A DNA stretch of 64,000 bases from Carboxylicivirga taeanensis (lineage in GTDB: Bacteria; Bacteroidota; Bacteroidia; Bacteroidales; Marinilabiliaceae). This document shows, in pieces, positions 63,603-64,000 of this stretch. The position numbers and the translations under genes were made by a program. Numbering within the stretch: the stretch's first letter is position 1; the number at the start of each line of letters is the position of its first letter. The stretch is taken from NCBI RefSeq assembly GCF_051851475.1, contig NZ_JBPUSJ010000005.1, positions 248,001 through 312,000 of the forward strand, in the 5' to 3' direction. Under the pieces are notes generated by a model. The model worked only from the letters and a program-made list of their open reading frames with translations, was not told the DNA's origin and searched no databases.

Positions 63603-64000
63603 CTATTTTCTATTCAACGGTAGTTCAATACCAAAACCTTTCTTTTTGTCTTCGTATTTAAGGAGAAGAGCAAAGATTAAGCCCAGCAGGCTGACGGCTG
63701 CAAACATTAAAATGGTGGCGGTATAATCTGCTACTTCCGGGTTGCCTGGATTGGTGGCATCAAGAATGCTTCCGGCAATGATGGGGAATCCCCAAAGGCC
63801 CAAATTTTGTATCGAATACATAAGTCCATATGCCGTGCCAATTTGGCTGTCATCAACTAGTCTCACCATGCTTGGCCACATGGCGGCAGGCACTAATGAA
63901 AATGCGATTCCTAAAAAGATAATTGGAGCCTGTGGTGGAAAGTAGGTCAGGGCAAAAATAAGGTGCACAGTCAGAAGAGTGGAAGCGCCAAAAATCATGG
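63603..64000 (-). CDS. MFS transporter, C-terminal part (cut by window edge)
   Basis: At least 131 residues of a major facilitator permease, running off the right edge; the Met at 63998 is probably internal. Helices visible are TLLTVHLIFALTYFPPQAPI, FLGIAFSLVPAAMWPSMVRL, GTAYGLMYSIQNLGLWGFPI and ATILMFAAVSLLGLIFALLL, followed by a charged cytoplasmic tail (KYEDKKKGFGIELPLNRK). LVDDSQIGTAYGLMYSIQNL resembles the conserved region of Bacteroidota nitrate/sugar-like or unknown MFS members; the substrate cannot be given. The rest of the gene lies outside. Confidence 0.8.
   Translation of the reverse strand, partial: MIFGASTLLTVHLIFALTYFPPQAPIIFLGIAFSLVPAAMWPSMVRLVDDSQIGTAYGLMYSIQNLGLWGFPIIAGSILDATNPGNPEVADYTATILMFAAVSLLGLIFALLLKYEDKKKGFGIELPLNRK

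Noticed and set aside
1..64000. tRNA, rRNA and CRISPR genes
   Set aside because: No cloverleaf-like sequence, rRNA or repeat-spacer array was recognised while reading the intergenic gaps.

Overview
The window looks like ordinary chromosome from a member of the phylum Bacteroidota, probably a marine or sediment, facultatively anaerobic member of Bacteroidia or a related class. The evidence is the gene families present: a DUF5063 / exonuclease / RlmI block, a TonB receptor with a carboxypeptidase-like N-terminal domain, tandem ExbD genes, a sulfatase and a probable cysteate synthase of sulfonolipid synthesis. More than a dozen upstream regions also carry the phylum's TAnnTTTG -7 promoter box. 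No rRNA, tRNA, CRISPR array, prophage or intact insertion sequence was seen.

Layout. 0.1-6.1 kb: leftward block of RNA genes (tex, a DEAD-box helicase, rlmI, a DEDD exonuclease, DUF5063). 6.3-9.4 kb: yip1-smpB, then an ECF sigma factor overlapping a membrane-anchored beta-barrel-like protein that may be its regulator. 9.4-13.1 kb: leftward five-gene locus that looks like a small RiPP (modified peptide) system: free-standing PqqD-like protein, 72-residue peptide with a YxxPxL leader motif, HprK-like kinase, soluble Sec11/SipW-like protease and ABC exporter, with no lasso cyclase or other recognised maturase. 13.3-21.4 kb: tsaD, then rightward tamB and an ExbB-ExbD-ExbD-TonB operon. 21.6-30.3 kb: TSUP permease, glyA, and two ClC antiporter paralogues flanking an HNH/HTH protein, a Cpn10-like protein and a Dus enzyme. 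30.4-35.6 kb: TonB receptor, DUF2520 protein, LutA-like Fe-S protein, a cysteine-rich unknown and exported MsrB.

35.9-39.7 kb: etfB-etfA-acyl-CoA dehydrogenase operon. 39.8-46.0 kb: sulfatase lipoprotein, probable cysteate synthase with PhnA-like protein, CPA-type antiporter, exported unknown, ferritin. 46.1-51.2 kb: C69 dipeptidase, doubly anchored lipoprotein, lactonase-family lipoprotein and TIGR01212 radical SAM protein. 51.3-55.2 kb: leftward pflB-pflA-focA fermentation operon; a Crp/Fnr-like palindrome lies far upstream of it. 55.6-64.0 kb: oligopeptidase B lipoprotein, histidine-rich exported protein, purC, phoH, mazG, a gap with an orphan terminator, marC, a Crp/Fnr regulator and the C-terminal part of an MFS transporter cut by the window edge.

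Working together: pflB-pflA-focA is formate-producing fermentation and may be controlled by a Crp/Fnr protein; ExbB-ExbD-ExbD-TonB can energise outer-membrane receptors such as the one at 30.4 kb; TamB serves outer-membrane biogenesis; the Etf proteins are the likely electron acceptors of the adjacent dehydrogenase. Most of the rest is housekeeping. The 9.4-13.1 kb peptide locus is the best candidate for something not well described. Short word-like tandem repeats also recur in intergenic leaders of central-metabolism genes.
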